This document shows, piece after piece, positions 46,273 through 58,065 of a DNA stretch of 64,000 nt. How positions within the stretch are numbered: position 1 is the stretch's first letter; every line of letters begins with the position of its first letter. Position numbers and translations under genes: made by a program. The notes under the pieces are model-generated. The model did no database searches. It had not been told where the DNA came from and worked only from the letters and a program-made list of their open reading frames with translations. Source of the stretch: Opisthocomus hoazin (Eukaryota; Chordata; Aves; Opisthocomiformes; Opisthocomidae); assembly GCF_030867145.1 (NCBI RefSeq), contig NC_134414.1, positions 128,476,465 through 128,540,464 of the forward strand, given 5' to 3'.

Positions 46273-46545
46273 AGTGACAGGACAAGGGGTAATGACTTTA
46301 AACTGAAATGTTTAGACGAGATATAAGGAAGAAATTCTTCCCTGTGAGGGTGGTGAGGCCCTGGAACAGGCTGCCCAGAGAAGCTGTGGCTGCCCCCTCC
46401 CTGGCAGTGTTCAAGGCCAGGTTGGATGGGGCTTGGAGCAGTCTGGTCTAGTGGAGGGTGTCCCTGCCCACGGCAGGGGGGGTTGCAACTAGATGATCTA
46501 TAAGGTCCTTTCCAACCCAAACCATGCTATGGTTCTGTGATTCTA
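46273..46545 (+). mobile_element. CR1 LINE 3' fragment
   Basis: It carries GTGACAGGACAAGGGGTAAT, GGAAGAAATTCTTCCCTGTG, CTGGAACAGGCTGCCCAGAG, a 3'UTR with CTAGATGATCTATAAGGTCC, and ends GGTTCTGTGATTCTA. It is a subfamily with a [21 protein letters not shown] end, different from the 58-64 kb copies. Confidence 0.95.
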
Positions 46546-49500
46546 ACCTCTTGTGCACCCCCAGCCTACTCGCTGGTGGGGTGAGACAGAGAAAAGGCCT
46601 CGACGCTGTGTATGTACTGCTCAGTGGTAACTAAAACATCCCTGTGTTACCAACACTGGTTTGGTCACAAATCCAAAACATAGCCCCATACAAGCTGCTA
46701 TGAAGAAAATCCACTTCATCCCAGTCAAAACCAGTACACGTGGGAATCCCAGTCTTCCCTCCTAGAGCAACAGTAACAGCTGCAGGTTTGCAGCCCCCAT
46801 GGCCATGGCTGGGAAAATCGAATGCTGCAGAATCTACAAACTAAAATATCTCTTTTTTAAATTCCAGTCTCAGATGTTTTTGAAAACTCAAAGCTTGTGA
46901 TAATGGGAATTGTGTGCACTTTGTATTTCCTCTGGCTTGCTTACAGTTCTTCCTTGCAAAAGGAAAACTGGTTCTCAAGACTGAGTGTAGTGCAACTATT
47001 TAACCTCTTCCTAAATTTTAACCATGCTTAGTTTCTAACTGTTCCTGATGGCATATGGCATGTGTGATGCCTAGAGTGATCCTCATTCACATTTCACAGA
47101 GGAAAGTCCTTGCTCTTCTGACAGATTACATCTGATGGGGAGGGAGAGGACTTCATCCCACAATGGTTATCTAGCAGCGGAAGAGCTGAGTGTCAGCCAC
47201 TCACCTCGGCTCCCTCAACAGCCAAAAAAGAGAATAAAACACATCCACAAGTCAAGAGATGTCAGAGGCTTTAGGGTGGGAGAGAGTTGCCCTTGGGCAA
47301 ATTTGTCTTTGGTGTTCATAGCTGAGCTGTAGATGATTACCTTTTGGAAGGACAAGGCCAGGCCAGGTGGTCACCACTGTCAGGGACAGCCACTAGCTGA
47401 ACGTCCCAGAAGGGAAACGGCCACTGTTAATTTAATCATGAGTCCTTTTGCTGCTGGTACTTTCTTTAAAGTCTTAGTTCCTGGTGTCACATAGCTACAC
47501 GGGAATCTCTGCTTTCATTAAAAGAAAGACCATCTCTCCTGGCCATTGCATCCTTGAAAACATCAGCCTTCCACTTATCACAAACGTATATACGTGGACA
47601 CACACACTGACACCAGCAAGGCAGTATCCCAGTGCAGTTATCTTTAAATACACCTGAGTTTTGGCTGGCCTGGCACGTAATTTCTGAGGTTCCATTTCAA
47701 GAGCTGGTATGGTGAGAAGGTATAAGATGAAAGCAGAAGGTTTGGATGCACCTGAGCTCCTCAAACAATGCATTGACACAGCAGAATGTTCTCCTGCATG
47801 TGTACACCTCCGGTGACATACGACTTGGCGCTGCACTGATTGACTTCTTTTCCATGTTGCAAAGCCACACCACAGCCCCATTGCCTCATCTCGGCCTGCA
47901 CGAGAGGTGAGAGATCTGTAACAATGGCAATCAGATTGTGAGGATGGACGTTGCTATTCTGAGGGCTAGGCCTGCAGGCAAAACCTCCTGTCAAGATGCG
48001 ACAGGCGTGACTACAGCTGGGGAAAGGTGTGTGAGAAAGGACATCGTGGAGACCGCCTTGTGATTTCTGGGACGGGCAAGGTGTGCATTTGACTGGAAGA
48101 AGACTGGGGACTTGAGGACTCATGCATGAGGCCAAAGAGGGTTCTGGATCATTAGAGATCATGAGGACAGTGGGAAGAGTGAAAATCATTTCCATGAGGT
48201 GCAGCTGCACCCAACTATTGCTTCGGTTTGTAGCAGCTTCTTTTTTTGGAGGGAACAGCCTGCAGAACTCGCAAAAAGAGAAGCAAAACACTGTTTTTCC
48301 CTGGGAATACCTCTGAAAACATGCGTATGTCCTGTGCCAAAAAGGCATGGAGCCATCCTCCCATGTGCAGGAGGATGGCCAGCATTACATTTTAATGACC
48401 ATCCATGCACTCCAGAGAGTGGGGCCCATCTTGCCTCCAGAGGCTGTTCGCCTTTGAGGATAGCGCTCTTCAAACTGGCGGGGGTTGTCCTGTGCAGGGA
48501 GTTGGATCTGCTAAAACAAAGCTAAAAGAGAGCAATTAGGGAAAAATGTCATCATTATTCATAAAGGCCATTTAAAAACATGTTTTTAGTGGCTTAATTC
48601 TCCCTTAGTGAGTGTGGTTGTTGGATCCATGCTTTGTTTTGATTAGATGGTATCTGCAGCAGGGTGAATCACTTGAACTGAAGCCCCGAGATTTTGAAAT
48701 ACCAATTTTTCTTTAGGGAAGCAGAAAAATAGAGACAAAATTTAAATTCAGCTGATCAAAATAAGCAGTTTAAAAATACCTGCTTAAAAATTCTGGTGTA
48801 TTTTAGCCTCTCAACTTATTTAAGTGAATTAAAAACAGCTTTTGGACAGGCTGTTTCAGCAAATATGCAGGTCTTTAAACTGCTTTGAAACCTTGTGACG
48901 TTATCAAACATAGACTTTGGGGCTGAGGGGGCTGTGGGATGGGAAGGTTGGCAGAATGAAATGTCTGCCTTTCTGGAAGTGTATTTTTGGGAGTTTACTC
49001 AAGAGAAAAGCGATGTTGAAGGCTTATAGGTACTGCTTCGGCCCAACCAAGCACAAATCACATAAGACCAAGCACCACGACAGCCTTTGGCACCATGGTT
49101 GACTTTCCCAGCCTACAAGGAGCCATGGTCTAGGAAAACCTTAGTCTTTGTTACCTAGGGCCAGAGGATGCTGGCAGCGCTTTGCCTGCTGGTGTGCTAC
49201 TGACAAATTAAAAAATAATTAGTATTACTAAAAGACTATTTTTCTGAGATGCAGCAGTGTAACACCTAAGTGCTGTTCACTCCCCTGAGAGCTGAAGTGT
49301 AGGAAATGCAGCGCCATCTCCTATGCAGCGACACTCAGGGTACAACAGGTAGAAAGACGGCCTTGAGGTGCTCATTAATGCTGCCTCGAGCCCTCTCCCC
49401 GCACTGCACCTTTCACTCCTTGGTGACACTCAGAGCAGCGAAACACAGTGGGAAACAGGGTTACTGGCACTGACCATGCCGGGTGTGGGCACCGCTCGCC

Positions 49501-49831
49501 GTGGGCCAGCGTGCTCCCCCTTTGCTCATGGGCGATGCAGCCAAGCGCATGCCACGGCTGCCCTCGCCCGTCCCAACCACGCAGGACTCGAGCTGGGAGG
49601 ATTCGAAGCTGCTTTTCTCTTTTATTTTTCTTTAGCAATGTGTTGGCAGTGTTGTGGCCTCTGTTGTAGCTGTAGCTAGACAGACCCAAAGAGCCCAGCA
49701 CTCATTCCTGATTTTCAGTATGGCAAGCAGTAGTTACCCCAGTAGAAGGAGAAAAAGGGACTTTCACTATTGTATTTGTAGTATGTGAGGTAAGTTATTA
49801 GATACATGTACATACATACATATACAAATAC
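46546..49831. other. Intergenic, no gene seen
   Basis: No recognised exon, RNA or repeat. A 195-codon open frame on the minus strand (48348-47761) matches no family known to me. Confidence 0.5.
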
Positions 49832-49856
49832 ATGTATGTTTGTAGTACATACATCA
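49797..49856. repeat. TACA-rich imperfect tandem/inverted microsatellite
   Basis: Repeated TACATACATA units followed by TACATGTATG and TACATACATC, partly self-complementary. Confidence 0.6.
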
Positions 49857-52486
49857 CACCACACTGGAAAGGTGAATGCACCATACTCTGTGAATACAGG
49901 CAAGGGCAGCCTTATTTTGCAACAGCGATGGCACATCAGGTTGGAAAACAAGGAAAGAGATGGTTAATCAGGTCTTCTTTTTTCACTGTACATTTGCTTC
50001 ACTCCAATAGTTTGCGGGCTTTATTAATAGGCTTTATTAAAAGCCTAATCCTTCTGTCCACTTGGCTAGAAGCTGAGAAGCCCTTAATGCATGGTACCAA
50101 AGGGAAACCTTCAGCAGAAACTAAGAACGCAAACTTGACAGCCCAACCAGGTATTTTAAGGGCCAAAACTATGTTTCTCCCCCTCAGAAGAGCTTCTACC
50201 TTCAACAAGCTGCTTACAGAGCTTTCCTTGGCTGTGATGGAGAGGTGGAAAGAACTTCTCCGGCAGGGTCCTCCAGAGCATCGGCCAGGCTCCTCTCTGT
50301 CAGCAGCAGACATGGTCTTGGGTTCCCCGACCTCATGCAGTGCTGGTTCACTGGGCAGCTGTACTGCAGAGGCTTGGGCAAGGGAGAAGCATCTGAGCCA
50401 CCACCCCAGGTGTAGCTACTCCCCATTAGTCATAAAAATTACACTCTGAAGAACAAGCAGTTAGTTAAAACTGGTCAAGTAAAAGCATATCTGCAGATAT
50501 AAATTGCATTTTATTCGAGTCAAAGCCTACCTAATATTGCAACAGCTACTCTGTGTTTGGTAAGCCGCAAGGAAGGTACACAGGCATTTTGAAGGTTTCC
50601 AGCAAAGTGCAAACGCTGTCGAATAACATTAGCTTTTGTAAGAGGAGTGAAAGCAACAAGTCTCAGAAGGAGAGGGCACAGCAGCAGGTATTTGCAAAGG
50701 TAGCCAGTGGAAAGGAGAAGCACAGGCTTAGGGCTGGCCAGCAGCCAAAATCGGCAAAAGGAAATATTCCTTTTATTCAATGAATATTCACAAGGGTAGA
50801 AAAGGGGAATTCAGGCATAAAAGCTATGTCAAAAATAGCCATATCCTATAATTTCCAACAAATAAAGGAAAAACCAACAATGCTACAGAAGTGACTGAAA
50901 CCAAGAAGCTGGAGGTATTTATGGAAATCCCCGTGCCCTGGGAGTTTGCAAGTGGTATAACTCCACCCTGAAATACAACAGCTAACAAATCAGTTTCTGA
51001 CATGTCCCACACCCCATCCTTACGAACTCGGACCACCAAGCTGGTGCTAGATCAGAGAACTGATACAGATAAACCTTTTTGTCTTTTAAATTGGATCTGT
51101 AAGTGCTCTGTTTTTCCTCCGGTTTTCCTAGATAGGCTCATCACCATGGTGTGTCATTTTTTTCTAAATGGCAAACCACGGCTGCTTTCAGCTGGCTTGT
51201 AGCAGGGGGAGTACTTTGTCTGAGTCACCAGAGCCATCTGTTTTAGACAAATATTTTAGTGAATGATCTCTCTTTCATAGTGAGACAATTTCTTTATTCT
51301 CTTGTTTAAGAACCAATTCCCTGAAGAAAAAGGCGGGAGTGACCTCTCACCGGCTCGCTCGCCCTCCCTCCGTGAGCACCCGCGGGCACCAACCTGTGTG
51401 CCTCACCTGACTTCAGCACCACCAAATACTAAAATTGTCCATGGAAAGGTTTTTAAAGCTGGGTTGGAACTATGGCTTAAAGTTCAAAAAGAAAAATTTT
51501 TGTTTCTCCTGGGCAGTGGCAAACAATTTATCTTCACTTCCCTGCGACCCGCTCAGGAGATAAGGACATCGTGTGGAGGTGGGGGTTCCTCAGCAGGCTG
51601 ACCTGTGCCTGCTTCTCGTGGCACTTGGACATCGTTCAAGGTTCACAGCCAACGTTCCCTCAGTACAGAAGGTTCCTCCCCTCCTTGCGAGGGGTTTGGG
51701 CAGCTTCAGCCTCAACTCCTTCCCTCGATTCCCACTGTCAGTAGCGTTCACTTCCCCTTCTCCTTTCTGCCCTTCTGCCAAGCCCCAGGTGAAGCAGCCG
51801 TCACAGCCCACGTGCTGGGCTGGCAGCAGGTGGCTGGGCAGGGTGGGTGGCTTCAGCTCCGTGGGGCTCCCGGCCCCAAGCTCTCCACAGTGCCAGGCCA
51901 AAGCCCAGGCTCCCGACAGCGGTTTGGGCCAGGGCCAGTGAGGAAGCTGTGGCACACAGGGTTTCTGTCGGTGATGTCTCTTCACCCGTAGCCATGACCA
52001 TCCCCATCACGTGCCTGAGAGCAGCTGTCCCTGAGCCTTGGGATTTGTCACACCATGGTGGCCAGCCCAGTTGCAGGCCTTTACAGCCATTGGATATTAT
52101 TTAATACAATGTTTTTAAAAAAATAATCCACTGGTGCTGGTTAGTGGTGGTGTTACACATTGTGTCTCCACCACTGGCCCTGCCATTCTCACACAGCACC
52201 AGAACTGCAAATATATGATCCAGTAAAAAATATTTGATCCAATAAAAACTTCCCACAGAAGCAGCATAAGAAAACTCTAAAGCAGTTAGTTAGAAAAACA
52301 GATTTTCTCTGCATGGCAATAGACTTGCTGCAGGAAAATCAGCCATCTCAGGGACTTCTGCATTTATTGCCTTAGCAGTGCTTGAGCCCTCACTCGTGCT
52401 AACGTCATGCGGATGCAGAAGGGGAAGAGAGCCCAAATTTGCAGCTGAAGACCCCACAGTGACGTGTTCCTAGTGGAGAGGCATTG
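49857..52486. other. Intergenic, no gene seen
   Basis: A 205-codon plus-strand frame (49832-50449) and several 120-130-codon frames near 51.6-52.0 kb have no recognisable domain. I treat them as chance. Confidence 0.5.
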
Positions 52487-52698
52487 GTCAGGCATTTGGT
52501 CAGGCACTGGAATAGGCTGGTCAGGCATTGGCACAGGCTGCCAGGGGAGGTGGTGGAGTCACCATCCCTGGAGGTGTTTCAGAAACGAATAGATGTGGCG
52601 CTTCAGGATATGGTTTAGTAGGAATGGTGCTGTTGGGTGGATGGTTGAACTCGATGATCTTAGAGGTCTTTTCCAACCTATGATTCTATGATTCTATG
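52487..52698 (+). mobile_element. CR1 LINE 3' end with scrambled 5' junction
   Basis: A clear CR1 tail from GGCACAGGCTGCCAGGGGAG to the octamers GATTCTATGATTCTATG (ends 52698), including GATGGTTGAACTCGATGATC and TCTTTTCCAACC. At its 5' edge the words TGGTCAGGCATT, TGGTCAGGCACT and TGGTCAGGCATT recur within about 55 nt, showing a local duplication. Confidence 0.93.
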
Positions 52699-55520
52699 AA
52701 ATGCCAGCACTGCTGCTCCCACCTAGCCCCCGGTGCCTGAGGCAGGCAGCCCAAACCACCGGTGTCTTGCGTCTCCGGGCACAGCAGCTGCCGGACCCCG
52801 GCGCGTGGAGGGACGAGGCGCTGTGGCAAAGGCTGGAGAAAAACACGGTGGTTTTTTTTTGTCTCCGGGCAGTGTTTGCCCTCGGTCTCAGCACAGCTGG
52901 AAGCTGGCTCTGCAGGGGCTGGGTTTGGCTGCCCTGTTCTGCAGCTCAGCCTGCACTCCAAGCTGGGAGCTGCGCACACCACTGCGGTGGGCGAAGGCTG
53001 GGTGTTCATCTGCGCTGGCTCTCCGTCACGCCTGCGGGCCGGTGATGCTGCTCTGGACGGGCGCCTGAGCCCAAGCGGGCTCTCCCTGGGGTCCCGCTCC
53101 CTCCCCAACAGCCAGGAAGGTGACAGAGCATGATGAGGCAAGTCATTTTTCAAATGGCTCATTAGCAACTAACTTGCTGCGATGGACTGGAAGATCGAGA
53201 CAGCTGAGCATTGACATTTCAGGGGTTTTACGTACGACTAGAGGTAGTCTGTCTGTCTGTCCGTCCTGACGCACACGCACTGCAGGTCCCCAGTGTACGC
53301 GTGGCTGGAAGCTGTCTGCAGGAGGATCCTGTACGTCCCCCTAGGGCTTGCTTGCGTTTGGGCATGCCTTGCCCAGAGCTGCCAGGTTATTAAATAATGG
53401 AAGAAAATTAATAGACATGCACTACTGTCACCCCCTGTGCGGCAGAGGGGGGGGGTCACCACAGCAGCTGATCCAAAAGACTCACACAGCTCCTCCAAAC
53501 CAGCCCAGCCAGGAGGAGGCGAATCGAGCCAGGACACCGAGCGCACCGGTGTAACAGCAACGGGAGGCTGAGCAAATCCGGCGAGACTTGGTGGCTGCGT
53601 GGGGTCCCTTGGGTTTGGGTGGGACTAACCCACCCTTACTGGGTGCTTTGGGCCAGTTCCACTGTGCTTGCCTACGACCACCTGAAAATCATCAGTGTGG
53701 ACAGCAGGCCAGGGCTTGTTTATGTTTCAGTGTCAGACTAAACAGATTTAATAGTGCCTTGCTGTGGCTCAGCTTGAAACAGCACCCAGTCGATGTAAGC
53801 TGTATGGATGTCAGCAGCTCTGAAACCACGATGTGAGTGTACTCACCTGAGTACATGCTCCTTGAAATGCATCGGTGCTTGACTGGGTCTGCAGGAGACT
53901 GACAGCTGAGGGGCACAGTGGGCCTTAGGAGAGTTTGAGAATCATTGAATTCACTAAATAATGAAAATTAATAGAAAGCTACGGACTGGGCTGCATTATT
54001 TTTAACAATTCTGCACTGATTTTGGTCTTGTTGCAATAGCAATCTCCTCTCCCAGCAATTCAGGGATACTTCCAGGAGCATCACACCTGATGTTTGATGC
54101 TGCTCTCCGAAGCATGATGCCCTAAGTGCTGACTGCAGTGCCAAAAAACAATGAAACTACAGCTGAGCCGAAGAGCTTGGCTGCTTTATGCCGCACTGAC
54201 ACCTCGAGCTTGGGAGAGGCTCGACTTGTGCCACTGCTCCCTCCGTAGGGTTGCTGGTAATTATTTATTTGCATTGCCAGCAACGCTGTAGCTGAACTAC
54301 GCCTTCACCAGCCAGCCAAAATCTTTTCGTGTTCGGGCAGTGCTTCAACCTGGAGCACGTCACTGGCTGGAACAAGTCTGGCGAATAGAGATGAGGGTGA
54401 AACAAACTGGTTTACATGAAAATGAGTGGTGCCAGCTTAACAGCTCCCAAAAGCTGGAATAACACCAGTGTTGCCAAGCTTGCAGCGATTTAAACTGATT
54501 CTATGTGATAAAAGTTTCCTGAGGCAGGTGGGAGGGATGCTTGCCCCCCGACTGCTCCTGATAATGGGAGGTGGTTTACCTTCAACCACTGGTTATAAAA
54601 AGGAAAACCAAAGGGAACAGGTGCCTCAAAATCTGATATCTTTCAGGAAAGACTTGGCTGGGCAAAGGGGAGCCATCTTGAAGCACTCTTGAGGTCGAAC
54701 GTTTTGGGGAGTGGGAGCTGACTGCAGGGACAGAGGCAGGGCACCTCTGCAACAGGATACACATGCAAGCTCAGTGCCACAAGGCCTGGCCTCTTGGACA
54801 GGCTTGTTTTGGGCAGTCTTGACCTTATTTCAGCTTGTGTCTTGCTGTAAGAGTACATTGCCTGACTGTTGCCTACCTTGCTTTTAGCTTTAGCTTTGCT
54901 TTGTGCAAGGAAATGATACTAAGGGTTTGTCAGACCCTGACCACCCAAGTGATCATCATGTAACTACACCTCCAGACAACTAAGAAAAAAAGGAAAGGCT
55001 GCTCAACCAGATTGCTTAAAATGTGTAAAAAATAGCCTCAAATGGGCTCTTGACCAAGCAGGAAGAAACCCTGCCATCGATGTCCTTCTGCTGGCAAAGA
55101 AATGGATGTAGAGCACATGCCATACCAACACAAGGAAAGGGTATAATAATAAAAAACCAGCAGTAAGTAGATAATCAGGATTCTGAATTTCAGTAACATG
55201 GTAACTGAATTAATAGAACCTGTTGGGTTTTATTTTGATTAGGCTGGCAAGGCGTTGTTAGACGATGAATATCCACACAGCAGATGTGGTTCCTCAGCCT
55301 ACGTAAATGGCATTAAACTTGCACAGTGCAGCAAAGCAGAAGAGCTTTCCACCACAGTACTTACAGAACATTTTTTTGACCAGGCCTAGCAGAAAACTGT
55401 GGGGCTAAGTGCCTTGGCTAGGGAGCAGAGAAAAGCAAGCAGCATTGTCTTTCACATCCTTCTATCAAGTGGCTCCACCAGGAGATTAGTTCTGCTCTCC
55501 ATGATGAGAGTTCTGCTCTC
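52699..55520. other. Intergenic, no gene seen
   Basis: GC-rich at 52.7-53.2 kb with overlapping frames on both strands but no recognisable protein. A short (GTCT)n run is present at about 53248-53265. Confidence 0.5.
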
Positions 55521-56060
55521 CTCACCTGGAGTACTGCGTTCAGCTCTGGAGCCCTCAGCACAAGAAGGACATGGAACTGTTGGAGCGGGTCCAAAGGAGT
55601 GCTACAAAAATGATCCGAGGGCTGGAGCATCTCTCCTATGAGGACAGGCTGAGACAGTTGGGCTTGTTCAGCCTGGAGAAGAGAAGGCTGCGCGGAGACC
55701 TGATTGCAGCCTTTCAGTACTTAAAGAGAGCCTATAGGATAGATGGGAGACAATGTTTTTAGTAGAGACATCAGTGACAGGACAAGGGGTAATGGTTTTA
55801 AACTAAAACAGGGTAGGTTTAGGCTAGATATAAGGAAGAAATTCTTTACAATGAGGGTGGTGAAACACTGGAACGGGTTGCCCAGAGAGGTAGTGGAGGC
55901 CCCATCCCTGGAAACATTGAAGACCAGGTTGGACAGGGCTCTGAGCAACCTGATCTAGTTAGTGGTGTCCCTGCTCGCTGTGGGGGGTTGGACTAGATGA
56001 CCTCTAGGGGTCCCTTCCAACCCAAAACTTTCTATGATTCTATGATTCTATGATTCTATG
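55521..56060 (+). mobile_element. CR1 LINE 3' fragment, same subfamily as the intron 7 copy
   Basis: It starts within [16 protein letters not shown] sequence (CACCTGGAGTACTGCG), continues through [40 protein letters not shown] and [17 protein letters not shown], and ends in four ATTCTATG octamers. One extra base near 55750 shifts the frame relative to the intron 7 copy. It keeps CGA at the Arg of MIRGLEH, where the intron 7 copy has TGA. Confidence 0.95.
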
Positions 56061-58065
56061 ACTACTCAAACCCCACCGCGGATTTTCCCCTTTCCTTTCT
56101 CTTTTTTCCCCTCCATGGCACCGCAGTGCTGCAGGGGATGTTCTCCTCCCTCCAAGTTTAATCTTTCAATCATCTTCATCACTGGTGCTTTTCCAGAGCT
56201 GTTGTACCCAGCCCTGGTGCTTTCAGAAGAAGACGACAGAAAAGCGCGTTGGAAACGGGAGGCAGCAGTGGCTGTGTGCCCTGTGGGGCAGCGACAGTGG
56301 GGCAGCCGCTGACTGTGAGCCTTTGCATGCCTGTGCTCTGCATGCTTATTTAAGGAAAATATGGAAGTTGAGATTTTTCAAAAATGTCAGAGGGCTAAGC
56401 ATGTCTAATTCCTATCAAAATCAACAGGAACTCGACATCCAGCCATCTTGGGGAAAAAGAAAAGACAAAGGACATTAAACACCTGGATAAAGCTGTAGTG
56501 ATGAATCAACCCTACTCCAGCCTCCGAAGGATGAATTAAGTATACCGATAACCCAGACCTTTCTAGCAACTAAATTTTGCCGTAAAAGTCCATGTGTTAT
56601 GAATACACCACTTTTTTTTCAGTGATATGTAAAAGAAGGGAATAATTACATTACACATAAATACATATCAATATTTTCCATTAGCCTTTAAAGGACCTGG
56701 TTTTAAAAATATCTTTACTGAGTGTCACTCAATTATACAGATAATCTGGAGACTGAGAAACCAAAACTGGGGATGAGGCCAGGCCAATTTCTCATGTGGC
56801 GAAGCTCCACTGACTGTAAGCACCTATAGGGCACGGCAGGAAAAGCATCCCTCCCAGCAACAAAAGGAATGAGAAAATGCCAGGGAAAACTAAATCCCCT
56901 CTGACGGCCGCCTGGCGTGCTGCCTTCCTGCTGTGTGCCTGCAGCTTTTACACCAAACCCGCCATCGCTGTTAACGGCGCCTGTTGTAACGACCCAATGG
57001 CTAACGAAGCGGCCAGCAACACATCGTTGGACAATGAAACGATAAAAACAGGCGCTGTTGGCAGAGGTCTGGGTTTCTACAGCTCTGCTTTCATGCAGGA
57101 GGGCTCCAGACCCCCTGGCAAAGTGATTTCTGGGCTCCAGATTGAAGGCGGCTCTGCCCTGCCCTCCCTGCCCCGTGCAAATCGCAGATCAAAGGCAACC
57201 ATCTCTGGGGTGGATGATGGCAAACATGGCATGGTCCAAAACCAGCTTGTGAGCAACAGGGAAGTCAGAAAAGCAGAAAGGAGAGATGAGCACCCGCATG
57301 CTGGTGCTGCTGTGCCATGACACGGTTTTTACCAGGGCTGCCAAGATGCCGGAATATGGCGCAGCAGTTCCTCACCTTGAATACAGACGGAAAGTCAGTG
57401 ATGGGAGGCTGCTTGTTCACTAAAACACCCAGACTACAGGTTGGGAGGGAGAAGCAGAGCAGTTACCGAGGCTTGGTGGCCTGCCAAATCAAACAACTCA
57501 CGGGAAGTAGCTGAAAAGAGACATTTCTATGAAACCATGCATCAGGTAAAGGTGCTCCACAAACAAAGCTGGCAGAGATAACCTGATCCTTCCACTGGCG
57601 CTGGCTAGAAGGGATGCCACTGTCCACCCCGGCACGGTCCCACGTGCGCTTCTCCAACCCCTTCTTGGCGTGGCAGCCACAGGAGGGACACCGGCAGCTC
57701 TGCAGTCACCACTCCAATGCGTCTGCACCATCGCCTGCCTGCAGGCACAGCCTCGGCCACCACTGAGAGCCTCCATCCGTGCCACCGCAGTGGGTGCCGG
57801 TCTCCTATGCTCACAGGCTAGAATGTGCTTCGGAGGAGAACATCCGTGCTCAGTGTCCCTTTGTCCTGGCTAGCCCGCTGCGGTGTCCGCAGTCCTGCCA
57901 GCCATGTCCAGGCAGCCATGCTCGACCCCTCTCCGTGAGCACCTGCAGAGTTTTTCCGTTGCAGCACTAGACCACGCTCCGCCAGCTTCAGTACTCGGCA
58001 GCGTACCACCCACCACAAGAGAGACACACACCCCGAGGACAGGCGATAAGGCTTTTCAGTTTGCT
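56061..58065. other. Intergenic, no firm gene
   Basis: The main item is a 147-codon open frame at 56877-57320 (+) starting MPGKTKSPLTAAWRAAFLLC, with a weakly hydrophobic N-terminus. It has no family resemblance, no visible splice context and no conserved motif, so it is not called a gene. Confidence 0.5.

Noticed and set aside
47761..48348. 195-codon minus-strand open frame
   Set aside because: No recognisable motif, start context or neighbour; not called without transcript evidence.
49832..50449. 205-codon plus-strand open frame
   Set aside because: Long for its base composition, but begins inside a TACA microsatellite and shows no domain. Kept as unexplained rather than a gene.
56030..56060. 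ATTCTATG tandem repeats as an independent satellite
   Set aside because: These octamers are the normal 3' terminus of CR1 and are included in the element.
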